From assembly GCF_000293865.2 (NCBI RefSeq), contig NZ_ALKN02000002.1, forward strand, positions 124,001-188,000: a stretch of DNA of 64,000 nt. The letters run 5' to 3'. Below, in pieces: positions 1 to 11,500 of this stretch. This stretch comes from Limnohabitans sp. Rim28 (lineage in GTDB: Bacteria; Pseudomonadota; Gammaproteobacteria; Burkholderiales; Burkholderiaceae_C). The notes below the pieces were generated by a model, which saw nothing but the letters and a program-made list of their open reading frames with translations, made no database searches and had not been told where the DNA came from. The position numbers were made by a program, and so were the translations under genes. Position 1 is the first letter of the stretch. Each line of letters starts with the position of its first letter.

Positions 1-1819
1 TGTAAGGCATGAGCTGGTGCAACTCCGCCATGCGAGGCGACATCACCAGCGCTTCAATGCGCGTACCGTTGTGCTGAACTTGCAAAGCCAAAGGATTTTT
101 CAAAGTGCCACGCTCAACCTGAGCGGTGAAGGGCTTGCCATTGCAAGTGCCCACAATGCGGATATCGTTCAAACGCGAGTTGCTGGCAATGGCATAGGTT
201 TTGCCATTCACCGCGATGCGTGCTTCACCGTGCTTGCCCACGAATTCATCGACATGCACGGGCACATAACGGTTCTTGCCCTCTTTGCCCAACTCCACCA
301 CGGCATAGTCTTGACCCACTTGCACGTCGTAGCCCGGCAACTGGCCACTCAAGCCTGCAGCGCGCTCGCGTGACTTGCGGCGCACAAAGGCCGCCAAAGC
401 CGCCAAGAAGTCGTGGTCGTCATGCGGCACGTCTTCGGCTCGGAAGCCCTGGCTGTACTGTTCGGCGATGAAGCCGGTGTTGAAATCACCCGACACAAAA
501 CGCGGGTGCGCCAACAAGGCCGCTTGGAACGGGATGTTGGAGCTGATGCCGCGAATCACAAAACCGTTCAAGGCTTCGCGCATCTTGGCAATCGCCTCAT
601 TGCGGTCTTTGCCGTGCACGATGAGCTTGGCGATCATCGAGTCGTAAAACATCGGGATCTCGCCACCGTCTTGCACACCGGTGTCCACGCGCACGCCATA
701 CAGGTCTTGAACATTGCCCTGGAACATGGTTTGCGTGGGCGTCTGGAAACGCACCAAACGTCCGGTAGACGGCAGGAAATTGCGGAACGGGTCTTCAGCG
801 TTGATTCGGCATTCGATAGACCAGCCATTTCGCTTCACATCGGCTTGGCCAAAAGCCAGTTTCTCCCCAGCAGCGACGCGGATCATCTGCTCCACCAAGT
901 CGAGGCCCGTGATGGCTTCGGTCACCGGGTGCTCGACCTGCAAGCGGGTGTTCATCTCCAGGAAATAAAAGCTTTGGTCCTTACCGACCACAAACTCCAC
1001 CGTGCCGGCCGACTGGTATTTCACCGCCTTGGCCAGTTGCACCGCCTGCTCGCCCATGGCTTTGCGGGTGGCCTCGGAGATGAAAGGCGACGGGGCTTCC
1101 TCGATCACCTTTTGGTGACGGCGCTGAATCGAGCACTCGCGCTCGTTCAGGTACACCACGTTGCCGTGGCTGTCGCCCAGCACCTGGATTTCGATGTGCC
1201 GCGGCTCCTCAACGAACTTCTCGATGAACACGCGGTCATCGCCAAAGCTGTTGCGTGCTTCGTTGCGGCAGGAGGTGAAGCCTTCGAAGGCTTCCTTGTC
1301 ATTGAAAGCCACGCGCAGGCCTTTGCCACCACCGCCCGCCGACGCCTTGATCATCACGGGGTAACCGATGCCTTTGGCGATTTCGACAGCCTTGTCGGCG
1401 GTTTCAATCGCATCGTTCACGCCGGGAATGCAGTTCACACCCGCAGCACCCGCCAGTTTTTTGGACTCGATCTTGTCGCCCATGGCGGCAATCGAGAAGT
1501 GACGTGGGCCAATGAAAGCGATGCCCTCGTCCTCGCAGCGCTTGGAGAACTCGGCGTTCTCGCTCAAGAAACCATAGCCGGGGTGAATGGCTTGGGCGCC
1601 GGTCGCCTTGGCTGCCGCGATGATTTTGTCGGCCACGAGATAAGACTCGCGCGATGGCGCGGGGCCAATCAACACGGCCTCGTCGGCCAATTGCACATGG
1701 CGGGCTTCTTTGTCGGCTTCGGAGTACACCGCCACGGTTTGGATGCCCATCTTGTGGGCGGTGGCGATGACGCGGCAAGCAATCTCACCACGGTTGGCAA
1801 TCAGAATTTTGGTAAACAT
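1..1819 (-). CDS. pccA: Propionyl-CoA (acetyl-CoA) carboxylase, biotin carboxylase/alpha subunit, 3' end outside window
   Basis: ATP-dependent carboxylation of biotin, the first half-reaction of propionyl-CoA carboxylase. The frame opens at the ATG ending at 1819 and stays open to the window edge (about 606 codons), so the C-terminal biotinyl-lysine domain is not visible. The N-terminus has the biotin carboxylase opening ILIANRGEIACRV (residues 5-17), a glycine-rich ATP-grasp loop ASAGGGGKG (about 159-167) and the catalytic-region motif MNTRLQVEHPVTE (about 287-299). It lies 20 bp downstream of pccB in the mcm-meaB-pccB-pccA operon, which favours propionyl-CoA over acetyl-CoA as substrate. 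A 509-residue open frame on the opposite strand is a shadow. Confidence 0.95.
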   Translation of the reverse strand, partial: MFTKILIANRGEIACRVIATAHKMGIQTVAVYSEADKEARHVQLADEAVLIGPAPSRESYLVADKIIAAAKATGAQAIHPGYGFLSENAEFSKRCEDEGIAFIGPRHFSIAAMGDKIESKKLAGAAGVNCIPGVNDAIETADKAVEIAKGIGYPVMIKASAGGGGKGLRVAFNDKEAFEGFTSCRNEARNSFGDDRVFIEKFVEEPRHIEIQVLGDSHGNVVYLNERECSIQRRHQKVIEEAPSPFISEATRKAMGEQAVQLAKAVKYQSAGTVEFVVGKDQSFYFLEMNTRLQVEHPVTEAITGLDLVEQMIRVAAGEKLAFGQADVKRNGWSIECRINAEDPFRNFLPSTGRLVRFQTPTQTMFQGNVQDLYGVRVDTGVQDGGEIPMFYDSMIAKLIVHGKDRNEAIAKMREALNGFVIRGISSNIPFQAALLAHPRFVSGDFNTGFIAEQYSQGFRAEDVPHDDHDFLAALAAFVRRKSRERAAGLSGQLPGYDVQVGQDYAVVELGKEGKNRYVPVHVDEFVGKHGEARIAVNGKTYAIASNSRLNDIRIVGTCNGKPFTAQVERGTLKNPLALQVQHNGTRIEALVMSPRMAELHQLMPY

Positions 1820-1839
1820 GTTCTTCTTCTCCTTCGGGC

Positions 1840-3372
1840 TTACAGCGGAATGTTCCCGTGCTTGCGCCATGGGTTGTCGAGTTTTTTGTCTTTGAGCATC
1901 ACCAAGGAACGGCAGATGCGTTTGCGTGTTTCGTGCGGTTGAATCACGTCGTCGATGAAGCCGCGAGCACCCGCCACAAAGGGGTTGGCAAAACGGGCTT
2001 TGTATTCGGCTTCTTTGGCGGCCAGCTTTTCCGGGTCGCCCTTGTCTTCACGGAAGATGATTTCTACCGCGCCCTTGGCACCCATGACCGCGATTTCGGC
2101 GTTCGGCCAAGCGAAGTTGACATCGCCGCGCAGGTGCTTGGAGGCCATCACGTCGTACGCACCACCATAGGCTTTGCGGGTGATGACCGTGATTTTCGGC
2201 ACGGTGCATTCGGCATAGGCGTAGAGCAACTTGGCGCCGTGCTTGATGATGCCGCCATATTCTTGTGAGGTGCCAGGCATGAAGCCGGGCACATCCACAA
2301 AAGTGACCACGGGGATGTTGAACGCGTCGCAAAAACGCACAAAACGGGCAGCCTTGATGGAGCTCTTGATGTCCAAGCAGCCGGCCAAAACCAGCGGCTG
2401 GTTGGCCACAATGCCCACGGTTTGACCTTCCATGCGGGCAAAGCCGATCAGGATGTTTTTGGCGTAGTCGGGTTGCAACTCAAAGAAGTCGCCATCGTCC
2501 ACGGTTTTGACGATGAGTTCCTTCATGTCATAGGCTTTGTTGGGGTTCTCGGGCACCAAGGTGTCGAGGCTCATGTCCATGCGGCCTGATGGGTCACCGC
2601 TGGCGCGCACCGGCGCTTTTTCGCGGTTGTTGAGCGGCAGGTAGTTGTACAGGCGGCGCAGCATGAGCAGCGCTTCCACATCGTTCTCGAACGCCATGTC
2701 GGCCACACCGCTCTTGGTGGTGTGCGTCAGGGCGCCGCCCAGCTCTTCGGCCGTCACTTCTTCGTGCGTCACGGTCTTGACCACTTCGGGACCGGTCACA
2801 AACATGTAAGACGTGTCTTTGACCATGAAGATGAAGTCGGTGAGCGCTGGCGAATACACCGCACCACCGGCTGAAGGCCCCATGATCATGCTGATCTGCG
2901 GCACCACGCCACTGGCCATGACGTTGCGCTGGAACACGTCGGCATATCCGCCCAAGGACGCAACGCCTTCTTGAATACGCGCACCACCCGAGTCGTTCAA
3001 GCCGATCACAGGCGCGCCGACCTTCATGGCTTGGTCCATGACTTTGCAAATTTTCTCGGCGTGTGTCTCGGACAAAGCGCCGCCATAGACGGTGAAGTCT
3101 TGGCTGTACACAAAAACCAAACGGCCATTGATCATCCCGTAGCCGGTGACCACGCCATCGCCGGGAATCTTGTTGTCCTGCATGCCAAAGTCGGTGCAGC
3201 GGTGCTCGACGAACATGTCCCACTCTTCAAAGGTGCCTTCGTCCAGCAGCACTTCGATGCGCTCACGGGCGGTGAGCTTGCCTTTGGCGTGCTGCGCGTC
3301 GATGCGCTTTTGCCCGCCGCCCAAGCGTGCCGCTGCGCGCTTTTTTTCCAGTTGTTCAATGATGTCTTGCAT
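1840..3372 (-). CDS. pccB: Propionyl-CoA carboxylase, carboxyltransferase/beta subunit
   Basis: Transfers the carboxyl group from biotin to propionyl-CoA, giving methylmalonyl-CoA. It is 510 residues, the normal PccB length. The two crotonase-like halves are visible: an N-terminal half with [14 protein letters not shown] and [13 protein letters not shown] (oxyanion glycines), and a C-terminal half with [17 protein letters not shown] and the [10 protein letters not shown] segment. The start is the ATG ending at 3372, preceded on the minus strand by an AGAGAG ribosome-binding site. It follows meaB after 48 bp and precedes pccA by 20 bp, so the three are probably one transcript. Confidence 0.96.
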   Translation of the reverse strand: MQDIIEQLEKKRAAARLGGGQKRIDAQHAKGKLTARERIEVLLDEGTFEEWDMFVEHRCTDFGMQDNKIPGDGVVTGYGMINGRLVFVYSQDFTVYGGALSETHAEKICKVMDQAMKVGAPVIGLNDSGGARIQEGVASLGGYADVFQRNVMASGVVPQISMIMGPSAGGAVYSPALTDFIFMVKDTSYMFVTGPEVVKTVTHEEVTAEELGGALTHTTKSGVADMAFENDVEALLMLRRLYNYLPLNNREKAPVRASGDPSGRMDMSLDTLVPENPNKAYDMKELIVKTVDDGDFFELQPDYAKNILIGFARMEGQTVGIVANQPLVLAGCLDIKSSIKAARFVRFCDAFNIPVVTFVDVPGFMPGTSQEYGGIIKHGAKLLYAYAECTVPKITVITRKAYGGAYDVMASKHLRGDVNFAWPNAEIAVMGAKGAVEIIFREDKGDPEKLAAKEAEYKARFANPFVAGARGFIDDVIQPHETRKRICRSLVMLKDKKLDNPWRKHGNIPL

Positions 3373-3420
3373 GGTGGCTCTCTCTTTTCTTCAGGAAGAT
3401 GGACGAATTAACCCTGCGCC

Positions 3421-4430
3421 TCAACTTTTCGATTCATAGGCGCTGAGCAATTGACGGGCAGCCGTCGAAGCGGCCACTTGACCCGCTGCGACTTGTTGGC
3501 TGAGTTGGGGCAGTAACGTTTGCACACGCGGTTGCGCCCGAAAGTTGTGTTTGAGCCCGGCGTCGATGCGCTCCCACATCCACGACAGGGCTTGTTGTTG
3601 ACGGCGCAGGGCCAAACGCCCGTTGGACGTTTGCAGACCTCGGAACTCGCTGACTGCAGCCCAAAAACCATCGACGCCCTGACCCAGCAAAGCACTGAGC
3701 TGCACCACTTTGGGGTGCCACTGCGTGGTATCGGCGTGCGCATGGCCTGAGCCGCCGTGCATACCGAGAAGCTGCAAGGCGCTGGTGATTTGAAGCTCGG
3801 CGCGGGTGGCTGCGATGGCGTCGATGTCGGCCTTGTTGATCACCACCAGATCGGCGATCTCCATCACGCCTTTTTTGATGGCCTGCAAATCGTCGCCCGC
3901 ATTGGGCAGTTGCATGAGCACAAACATGTCGGTCATGTTGGCCACGGCGGTTTCGCTTTGGCCCACGCCCACCGTCTCGACGATCACCACGTCATAGCCT
4001 GCCGCTTCGCAGACCAGCATGGACTCGCGGGTTTTTTCGGCCACGCCGCCCAATGTGCCGCTGCTCGGACTGGGACGGATGTAGGCGCGTTCGTGCACGC
4101 TGAGCAATTCCATGCGGGTCTTGTCGCCCAGAATCGAGCCGCCCGACACGGTGCTGGACGGGTCGACTGCCAACACCGCCACACGGTGGCCTTGGCCAAT
4201 CAGGGACAAGCCCAGCGCCTCGATGAAGGTGGACTTGCCCACGCCCGGCACGCCGCTGATACCGAGCCGGAATGCATGGCCCGTGTACGGCAGCATGGCC
4301 GTGAGCAAGTCGTCGGCCAAGGCGCGGTGGTCGGTGCGGGTGGATTCGAGCAGCGTGATGGCTTTGGCCATGGCACGGCGCTGCCCGGCAGCGTTGCCGT
4401 GCAACAAGCCGTCGAGCAACTGCGGAGGGT

Positions 4431-4434
<4 letters not shown>
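3421..4434 (-). CDS. meaB: Methylmalonyl-CoA mutase chaperone GTPase MeaB
   Basis: G3E-family P-loop GTPase that protects and reactivates methylmalonyl-CoA mutase and gates adenosylcobalamin loading. It is 337 residues. Walker A is GVPGVGKST (61-69), with a metal-binding segment DPSST, a Walker B-like ETVGVGQSE and the base-specificity motif NKAD. The start is a GTG at 4434-4432 overlapping the TGA of the mutase gene in GTGA, which implies translational coupling. The C-terminal helical extension used for dimerisation is present. The GTG start is inferred from this overlap and from the family N-terminus. Confidence 0.94.
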
Positions 4435-6608
<2,174 letters not shown>

Positions 6609-6667
6609 GGCGCTGTGCTTTCGGGTCAAAGATGGCTGTGCCGGATTTTGGCAGCTTGCGGCTGCCT

Positions 6668-6727
6668 ACCGGCTTACAGGTACCGTGATTCATAATTATT
6701 GATGCAGAATATTTTAACCGGCTTACA
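6668..6727. promoter_or_regulatory. Divergent mcm/gntR promoter region with an 11-bp direct repeat
   Basis: The 196-bp gap between the mutase start and the GntR gene holds two identical copies of ACCGGCTTACA at 6668-6678 and 6717-6727, flanking an AT-rich stretch. The 49-bp centre spacing, on the same face of the helix for about 10.5 bp per turn within error, would suit two regulator sites. This is inference from repeats alone; no sigma70 hexamers were convincing. Confidence 0.35.
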
Positions 6728-6804
6728 ATTCAGCATCTGAAACGCCTGAAATACCTTTCGACCACGCTTATAGACCAGTTCTCTGATTCGCACCCCACAC
6801 AGCC

Positions 6805-7440
6805 ATGTCCGCACTGTCCCTCGCCCCCCGCGCCCTGTACGAAGAAGTTGCCGAACTGTTGCGGCAGCGAATTTTTGCGCGCGAACTGGAGCCCGGCAGT
6901 TGGATCGACGAGTTGCGCATCGCAGAAGCCCTGGGCATCAGCCGCACCCCGCTGCGCGAAGCCCTCAAGGTGTTGGCCGCCGAAGGCTTGGTGACCATGA
7001 AGGTGCGCCGGGGCGCTTATGTGACCGAAGTCAGCGACAAAGACCTGCGCGATGTTTATCACTTGCTGGCCTTGATGGAATCAGACGCCGCCCGCGTGGT
7101 GGCGCAAAACGCCAGCGCCGAGCAGATGGCTCAGATCAGCGCCTTGCACCAAGAGCTGGAAAAAGCCACCCATGACCGCGACCGTTTCTTCGAAATCAAC
7201 GAAGCTTTTCACATGTTGCTGCTGGAATTGGCCGACAACCGCTGGCGCGACCAGATGGTGGCCGACTTGCGCAAGGTGATGAAACTCAACCGCCACAGCT
7301 CCTTGTTCAAAGAAGGTCGCATTGAGCAGTCCCTGTCAGAGCACCGCGCCATCGTTCAAGCCTTGACCGAGCGCCAAGCCGAGCAGGCGGCAGAGCGCAT
7401 GTCGGCCCACTTCATGAACGGCCTGCAGGCAGCCCAGTAA
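6805..7440 (+). CDS. GntR-family transcriptional regulator (FCD/FadR subfamily)
   Basis: Predicted DNA-binding regulator of 211 residues. The N-terminal winged helix-turn-helix (about 10-75) includes LRIAEALGISRTPLREALKVLAAEGLV, shown here in parts: ALGISRTPLREAL is the recognition helix. The C-terminal all-helical FCD domain has the DVYHLLALMES, FHMLLLELADN and HRAIVQALTER segments, with His and Asp residues that in this family bind a metal and an organic acid. It is divergent from the methylmalonyl-CoA mutase operon, so it is probably its repressor and may sense a propionate-pathway acid. Ligand and targets are inference. Confidence 0.9.
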   Translation: MSALSLAPRALYEEVAELLRQRIFARELEPGSWIDELRIAEALGISRTPLREALKVLAAEGLVTMKVRRGAYVTEVSDKDLRDVYHLLALMESDAARVVAQNASAEQMAQISALHQELEKATHDRDRFFEINEAFHMLLLELADNRWRDQMVADLRKVMKLNRHSSLFKEGRIEQSLSEHRAIVQALTERQAEQAAERMSAHFMNGLQAAQ

Positions 7441-7487
7441 GCGATCCACCTCAACAGGCTTGCACACCCTGGGTCGCTGTCAGCAGA

Positions 7488-8111
7488 TCAGCCCGCCTCC
7501 CGCATCGCTTTGCCCAAACCTTCCGCGCCCTTGGCCAGCAGGGTGTCGGCGGCGTTCAGGCGATCCCGCGTCTCACGGTTTTGGCTGAGCTTGGCCTTGC
7601 CCTCGATGCGTTGGATCTGCACCTGAACGCCGACCACCGCCTTGAGCATCTGGGCCATGTAATCGGGCGGCGAATCGCCCATCTTCCAGGGGCGGGGCTC
7701 GGAAGCCTCATGTTCACGGGTCAGCCGTGCCACGACGCCACGGACAAACTTTTCCTCGTCCATCACCGTCAGCCGGCCATGGACATGCACAACTTCGTAA
7801 TTCCAGGTGGGCACCTGCCGGTGGGTTTCATGCTTGCTGGGATACCAGTTGGGCGAGATGTAGCTCTCGTTGCCGCGAAAGATGACCAGCACATCCGCAC
7901 CGTCCTGGCATTCCTGCCAGACAGGATTGGCGCGGGCCACATGCGCCGTCAGCAACCCATGCGCACCCTGGCTGGGGTCAAACTCAAAGGGAATGTGGTT
8001 GGCGTCCAAGCCGTCGGGCCCCAGCGTGACCAATGCGCCCAGGGGGTGTTCCCGGATGATCGTGTGGAGATCTTGCGGATTTTGGATGAGGAAATGGGCG
8101 GGGATGTACAT
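7488..8111 (-). CDS. FMN-binding negative transcriptional regulator, PaiB-like
   Basis: 207-residue member of the PaiB/FMN-binding split-barrel family, related to pyridoxamine-phosphate oxidases. It begins MYIPAHFLIQ and contains the family motifs GALVTLGPDGLDANHIPF and SYISPNWYPSKHETH (about 80-95), which lie at the flavin site. Bacillus PaiB was described as a repressor of sporulation and protease genes, but homologues in proteobacteria have no firm role and no separate DNA-binding domain is visible. It lies on the minus strand, 52 bp from dusA, and could share its transcript. Confidence 0.85.
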   Translation of the reverse strand: MYIPAHFLIQNPQDLHTIIREHPLGALVTLGPDGLDANHIPFEFDPSQGAHGLLTAHVARANPVWQECQDGADVLVIFRGNESYISPNWYPSKHETHRQVPTWNYEVVHVHGRLTVMDEEKFVRGVVARLTREHEASEPRPWKMGDSPPDYMAQMLKAVVGVQVQIQRIEGKAKLSQNRETRDRLNAADTLLAKGAEGLGKAMREAG

Positions 8112-8163
8112 CGGGTCGGCTCAAATGGTGAATCGGCAGAGGGCAGCATCTTGCCATCGAATC

Positions 8164-9165
8164 TCAGTCGGTGACCACTGCACCCCGCGCCAGCGCAGCG
8201 CGGGCCAAAGCCCAGACTTCACGCGGCGGCAAGGGTTTGAGCTTGTGGTCGCTCCAGACCTGACGCCACAAACGCCCACCGCGTTGCCCGTGGTACAGGC
8301 CCAACATGTGACGGGCAATGGCGTACCAAGGGCAGCCGTCTTCGGCAAAGGCGCGTTCCATGTAGGCCACCATGGCCTCCTCCACCGCTTCGCGGCTCGG
8401 CGCTTCGTAGACATCGCCGTAAAAAGTGGCGTCCCAGCTGCCCAATAACCAAGGGTTGTAATACGCCTCGCGCCCGACCATCACGCCGTCGGCGTGCTGC
8501 AGATGCTGCGAGATCTCTTGGTTGGTTTTGATGCCGCCATTCACGACGATCAGCAGCCCTGGAAAGTCTTTTTTGAGTTGGTAAGCCAGTTCGTAACGCA
8601 GGGGTGGGATTTCGCGGTTTTCTTTGGGCGAGAGGCCATCGAGCCAAGCGTTTCGGGCGTGCACGATGAACACCTTGCAACCGGCTTCGCTCACCGTGCC
8701 CACAAAGTCGCGCACAAAGTCGTAGCTCTCGATGCGGTCAATGCCGATGCGGTGCTTCACGGTCACCGGCACGTCCACCACATCAAGCATGGCTTTTACG
8801 CCGTCGCCCACGGTGCGCGGCTCATTCATCAGGCAAGCGCCAAATGCGCCGCGCTGCACACGGTCCGACGGGCAACCACAGTTGAGGTTGATCTCGTCGT
8901 AACCCCACTCTTGACCCAGCTTGGCCGCGTGGGCCAAATCGGCCGCATCGCTGCCGCCCAGTTGCAGGGCCACGGGGTGCTCTTCTGCATTGAAGCGCAG
9001 GTGCCGCTGCACGCTGCCGTGGCGCAAAGCACCCGTGGTCACCATCTCGGTGTAAAGCAAGGTGTGGCGGGTCAGCAGGCGGTGGAAAAACCGGCAATGG
9101 CGGTCGGTCCAATCCATCATGGGCGCCACAGAAAGACGCCAGCGTTGGGGTTCGGGGAAATGCAT
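8164..9165 (-). CDS. dusA: tRNA-dihydrouridine(20/20a) synthase DusA
   Basis: FMN-dependent reduction of uridine 20/20a in the tRNA D-loop. The ATG ending at 9165 gives MHFPEPQRWRLSVAPMMDWT, 333 residues, the usual DusA length; a longer frame to 9225 adds a non-conserved N-terminus. The TIM barrel shows VAPMMDWTDRHCRFFHR, the catalytic-cysteine loop NLNCGCPSDRVQ, the phosphate loop VVNGGIKT and DGVMVGREAYYNPW. The C-terminal helical tRNA-binding domain is complete. No regulation is visible. Confidence 0.95.
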   Translation of the reverse strand: MHFPEPQRWRLSVAPMMDWTDRHCRFFHRLLTRHTLLYTEMVTTGALRHGSVQRHLRFNAEEHPVALQLGGSDAADLAHAAKLGQEWGYDEINLNCGCPSDRVQRGAFGACLMNEPRTVGDGVKAMLDVVDVPVTVKHRIGIDRIESYDFVRDFVGTVSEAGCKVFIVHARNAWLDGLSPKENREIPPLRYELAYQLKKDFPGLLIVVNGGIKTNQEISQHLQHADGVMVGREAYYNPWLLGSWDATFYGDVYEAPSREAVEEAMVAYMERAFAEDGCPWYAIARHMLGLYHGQRGGRLWRQVWSDHKLKPLPPREVWALARAALARGAVVTD

Positions 9166-9289
9166 GGGGTTGATTATCCTTGCCTGGCTGCGGGCTTGAA
9201 AACACAGCGTATCCACCCATTTCAACTGGGCGTTTCATCAAAACGGGTCTTGAGCCTGACAATGACTGCTTGAGCAAGGAGAAATCGAG

Positions 9290-9616
9290 ATGGGTGATGC
9301 AACGATGTGGTGGGTATTGACCGGTGTCTTGGTGGTGCTGGAGTTGGTGACCGGCACTTTTTATTTGCTGATGCTGGCCTTGGGCGCCGCAGCTGGCGCC
9401 TTGGTGGCCATGGCAGGTCTCGGCCTGAACACACAATTGGTGACCGCCGCCATTGTGGGCGGCTTGGGGGCTGTACTGCTGGGCCAATGGCGTCAACGAC
9501 AAACCACCACGCCACAAGAAGCCCAAGACCAGCATCTGGACCTGGGTGCGACTGTGCAGGTCGATGCTTGGGATGCGCAAGGCACAGCGCAAGTCAAACA
9601 CCGGGGTGCTGCGTAG
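9290..9616 (+). CDS. NfeD-family membrane protein, cut short by an in-frame TAG
   Basis: Small membrane partner of SPFH/stomatin proteins. A good ribosome-binding site (AAGGAG at 9276-9281) precedes the ATG. Residues about 4-55 hold membrane segments (WWVLTGVLVVLELVTGTFY and the TAAIVGGLGAVLLG hairpin), followed by the start of the C-terminal OB-fold (LGATVQVDAWDAQG). The frame stops at TAG (9614-9616) in the middle of the OB-fold, after HRGAA. Family members normally have a tryptophan there, followed by a segment very like the one still encoded downstream. The product would therefore lack its last two or three strands. Confidence 0.8.
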   Translation: MGDATMWWVLTGVLVVLELVTGTFYLLMLALGAAAGALVAMAGLGLNTQLVTAAIVGGLGAVLLGQWRQRQTTTPQEAQDQHLDLGATVQVDAWDAQGTAQVKHRGAA

Positions 9617-9709
9617 ACCGCCGTGCTGGCTCCAGGTCAGATCGCCGTACCCGGCATTTACCGCATCCAGACCATGGCGGGCAACCGCTTGGTTCTGGAA
9701 AAAATCTGA
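9617..9709 (+). pseudogene. Remaining in-frame C-terminus of nfeD beyond the amber codon
   Basis: Reading on in the same frame past the TAG at 9614-9616 gives 30 codons to a TGA at 9707-9709. They encode a plausible end of an NfeD OB-fold: TAVLAPGQIAVPGIYRIQ, then MAGNRLVLEKI. Changing TAG to TGG (Trp) would restore a protein of 139 residues, the usual length of short NfeD proteins. It could be a true point mutation, a read-through codon or a sequencing error. Confidence 0.75.
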
Positions 9710-9745
9710 GCACAGAATTCTCAACATCAATCAGGGAGATCAATC

Positions 9746-10666
9746 ATGGAAATCGCTGCCGTCCTCGTGATCATCGCGGTCTTGTTCATCGTCAAGACCG
9801 TCAAGGTGGTCCCTCAACAAGAAGCCTGGGTGGTCGAAAGGTTGGGCAAATTCCACGCGAGTCTGGCCCCTGGCCTCAACTTCGTGGTGCCCTTTGTGGA
9901 CAACGTGATCCAGAAACACAGCCTGAAAGAAATTCCGCTGGATGTGCCCAGCCAGATCTGCATCACGCGTGACAACACGCAGCTGCAGGTCGACGGTATC
10001 TTGTACTTTCAAGTCACCGACCCCAAGCTGGCCAGTTACGGCTCGTCCAACTACATCGTGGCGGTGACGCAACTGGCCCAAACCAGCCTGCGCAGCGTGA
10101 TCGGCAAGCTGGAGCTGGACAAGACCTTTGAAGAGCGCGACATCATCAACGCCCAAGTGGTCCATGCGATCGACGAAGCGGCGCTCAACTGGGGCGTGAA
10201 AGTGCTGCGTTACGAGATCAAGGACCTGACACCACCCAAAGAAATCTTGCTGGCCATGCAGTCCCAAATCACGGCCGAGCGTGAAAAGCGTGCCCTGATC
10301 GCGGCCTCCGAGGGCCGCCGTCAGGAACAAATCAACATCGCCACGGGCGAGCGCGAGGCCTTCATTGCCCGCTCTGAGGGTGAAAAGCAAGCCGCCATCA
10401 ACAAGGCCCAAGGCGATGCCGCCGCCATCACCGAAATGGCCAATGCCACGGCGCAGGCGATTGAGCGGATTGCCCTCGCCATCCGACAACCTGGCGGCGA
10501 ACAAGCCGTGCAACTGAAAGTGGCCGAACAAGCGGTGCAGGCCTATGCCAAGGTGGCGCAAGACGCCAAGACCACGCTGATCGTGCCGGGCAATATGACC
10601 GAGGTCTCGGGCCTGATCGCCTCGGCCATGCAGATGGTGAGCACCGGCAAACAAGCAAGCAGCTGA
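9746..10666 (+). CDS. SPFH/band-7 domain protein (stomatin/QmcA-like)
   Basis: 306-residue membrane-anchored slipin. A single N-terminal membrane helix (IAAVLVIIAVLFIV, residues 2-16) is followed by the band-7 domain with VVPQQEAWVVERLGKFH and YFQVTDPKLASYGSSNY, then a long charged Ala/Glu/Arg-rich helix (about 180-270, for example EREKRALIAASEGRRQEQI) that forms coiled-coil oligomers. Such proteins build ring-like membrane microdomain scaffolds and pair with NfeD, as here (37 bp after the NfeD remnant). Exact client proteins are not known from sequence. Confidence 0.92.
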   Translation: MEIAAVLVIIAVLFIVKTVKVVPQQEAWVVERLGKFHASLAPGLNFVVPFVDNVIQKHSLKEIPLDVPSQICITRDNTQLQVDGILYFQVTDPKLASYGSSNYIVAVTQLAQTSLRSVIGKLELDKTFEERDIINAQVVHAIDEAALNWGVKVLRYEIKDLTPPKEILLAMQSQITAEREKRALIAASEGRRQEQINIATGEREAFIARSEGEKQAAINKAQGDAAAITEMANATAQAIERIALAIRQPGGEQAVQLKVAEQAVQAYAKVAQDAKTTLIVPGNMTEVSGLIASAMQMVSTGKQASS

Positions 10667-10684
10667 TCGCAGCTTTACAGACGC

Positions 10685-10710
10685 AAAAAACCCGCCAAGG
10701 CGGGCTTTTT
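10685..10710. terminator. Bidirectional terminator between the SPFH gene and phaB
   Basis: A-run, GC-rich inverted repeat CCCGCC-AA-GGCGGG (10691-10704) and T-run between two convergent genes. The flanking A and T runs allow use from both strands. Confidence 0.8.
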
Positions 10711-10729
10711 GGGGGGTGCTGCTTGCGCA

Positions 10730-11467
10730 TCAACCCATGTGCAAACCGCCGTTGACGGCAAAGTCAGCGCCGGTGGTGTAACTGCCGTCTTCGCTGGCCA
10801 TCCAAGCGATGATGGAAGCGATCTCACTCGGCTTGCCCAAGCGCTTGACCGGCACGGTGGCCACGATCTTTTCCAAAACGTCAGGACGGATGGCGTTGAC
10901 CATGTCGGTGCCGATGTAGCCAGGCGACACGGTGTTCACCGTCACGCCTTTGGTGGCCATCTCTTGGGCCAAAGCCATTGAGAAACCGTGCATACCGGCT
11001 TTGGCGGCCGAGTAATTGGTCTGACCGGCTTGGCCTTTTTCGCCGTTGACCGAGCTGATGTTGATGATGCGGCCCCAGCCTTTTTCGACCATGTCGGCAA
11101 CCACTTGCTTGGTCACGTTGAACATGGAGTCCAAGTTGGTGTTCATCACGGCTTGCCAGTCTTCACGCGTCATCTTCAGGAACATGCGGTCCTTGGTGAT
11201 GCCAGCATTGTTCACCAGCACATCAATGCTGCCATGTTCGGCTTTGGCCTTGGCAAAGGCTTCGACGGTGGAGTCCCAGTCGCCCACGTTGCCGACCGAG
11301 GCGTAAAAGGTGAAGCCCAAGGCTTTTTGCTCGTCCAGCCATTTGGTGAAGTCACGGGTCGGGCCGCAACCGGCGATGACCTTGAAGCCTTCTTGGTGAA
11401 GGCGCTGGCAAATCGCGGTACCGATACCGCCCATGCCACCTGTGACGTACGCTACTTTTTGACTCAT
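10730..11467 (-). CDS. phaB: Acetoacetyl-CoA reductase (NADPH)
   Basis: Short-chain dehydrogenase making (R)-3-hydroxybutyryl-CoA for polyhydroxybutyrate. It is 245 residues. The Rossmann motif is TGGMGGIG (9-16), the NNAG motif is present, and the active site has Ser in INISSVNG and Tyr-Lys in NYSAAKAGMHG. The C-terminus FAVNGGLHMG is typical of PhaB and separates it from FabG-type ketoreductases. It is the last gene of phaC-phaA-phaB, 33 bp after phaA. Confidence 0.96.
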   Translation of the reverse strand: MSQKVAYVTGGMGGIGTAICQRLHQEGFKVIAGCGPTRDFTKWLDEQKALGFTFYASVGNVGDWDSTVEAFAKAKAEHGSIDVLVNNAGITKDRMFLKMTREDWQAVMNTNLDSMFNVTKQVVADMVEKGWGRIINISSVNGEKGQAGQTNYSAAKAGMHGFSMALAQEMATKGVTVNTVSPGYIGTDMVNAIRPDVLEKIVATVPVKRLGKPSEIASIIAWMASEDGSYTTGADFAVNGGLHMG

Positions 11468-11500
11468 GGCTGTCTCCTTTTGTGTGTGATGAAAAAACGA

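Noticed and set aside
413..1942. 509-codon open frame on the plus strand
   Set aside because: Antisense to pccA, which has all biotin carboxylase motifs; the frame is His/Leu-rich as expected of a GC-codon-bias shadow.
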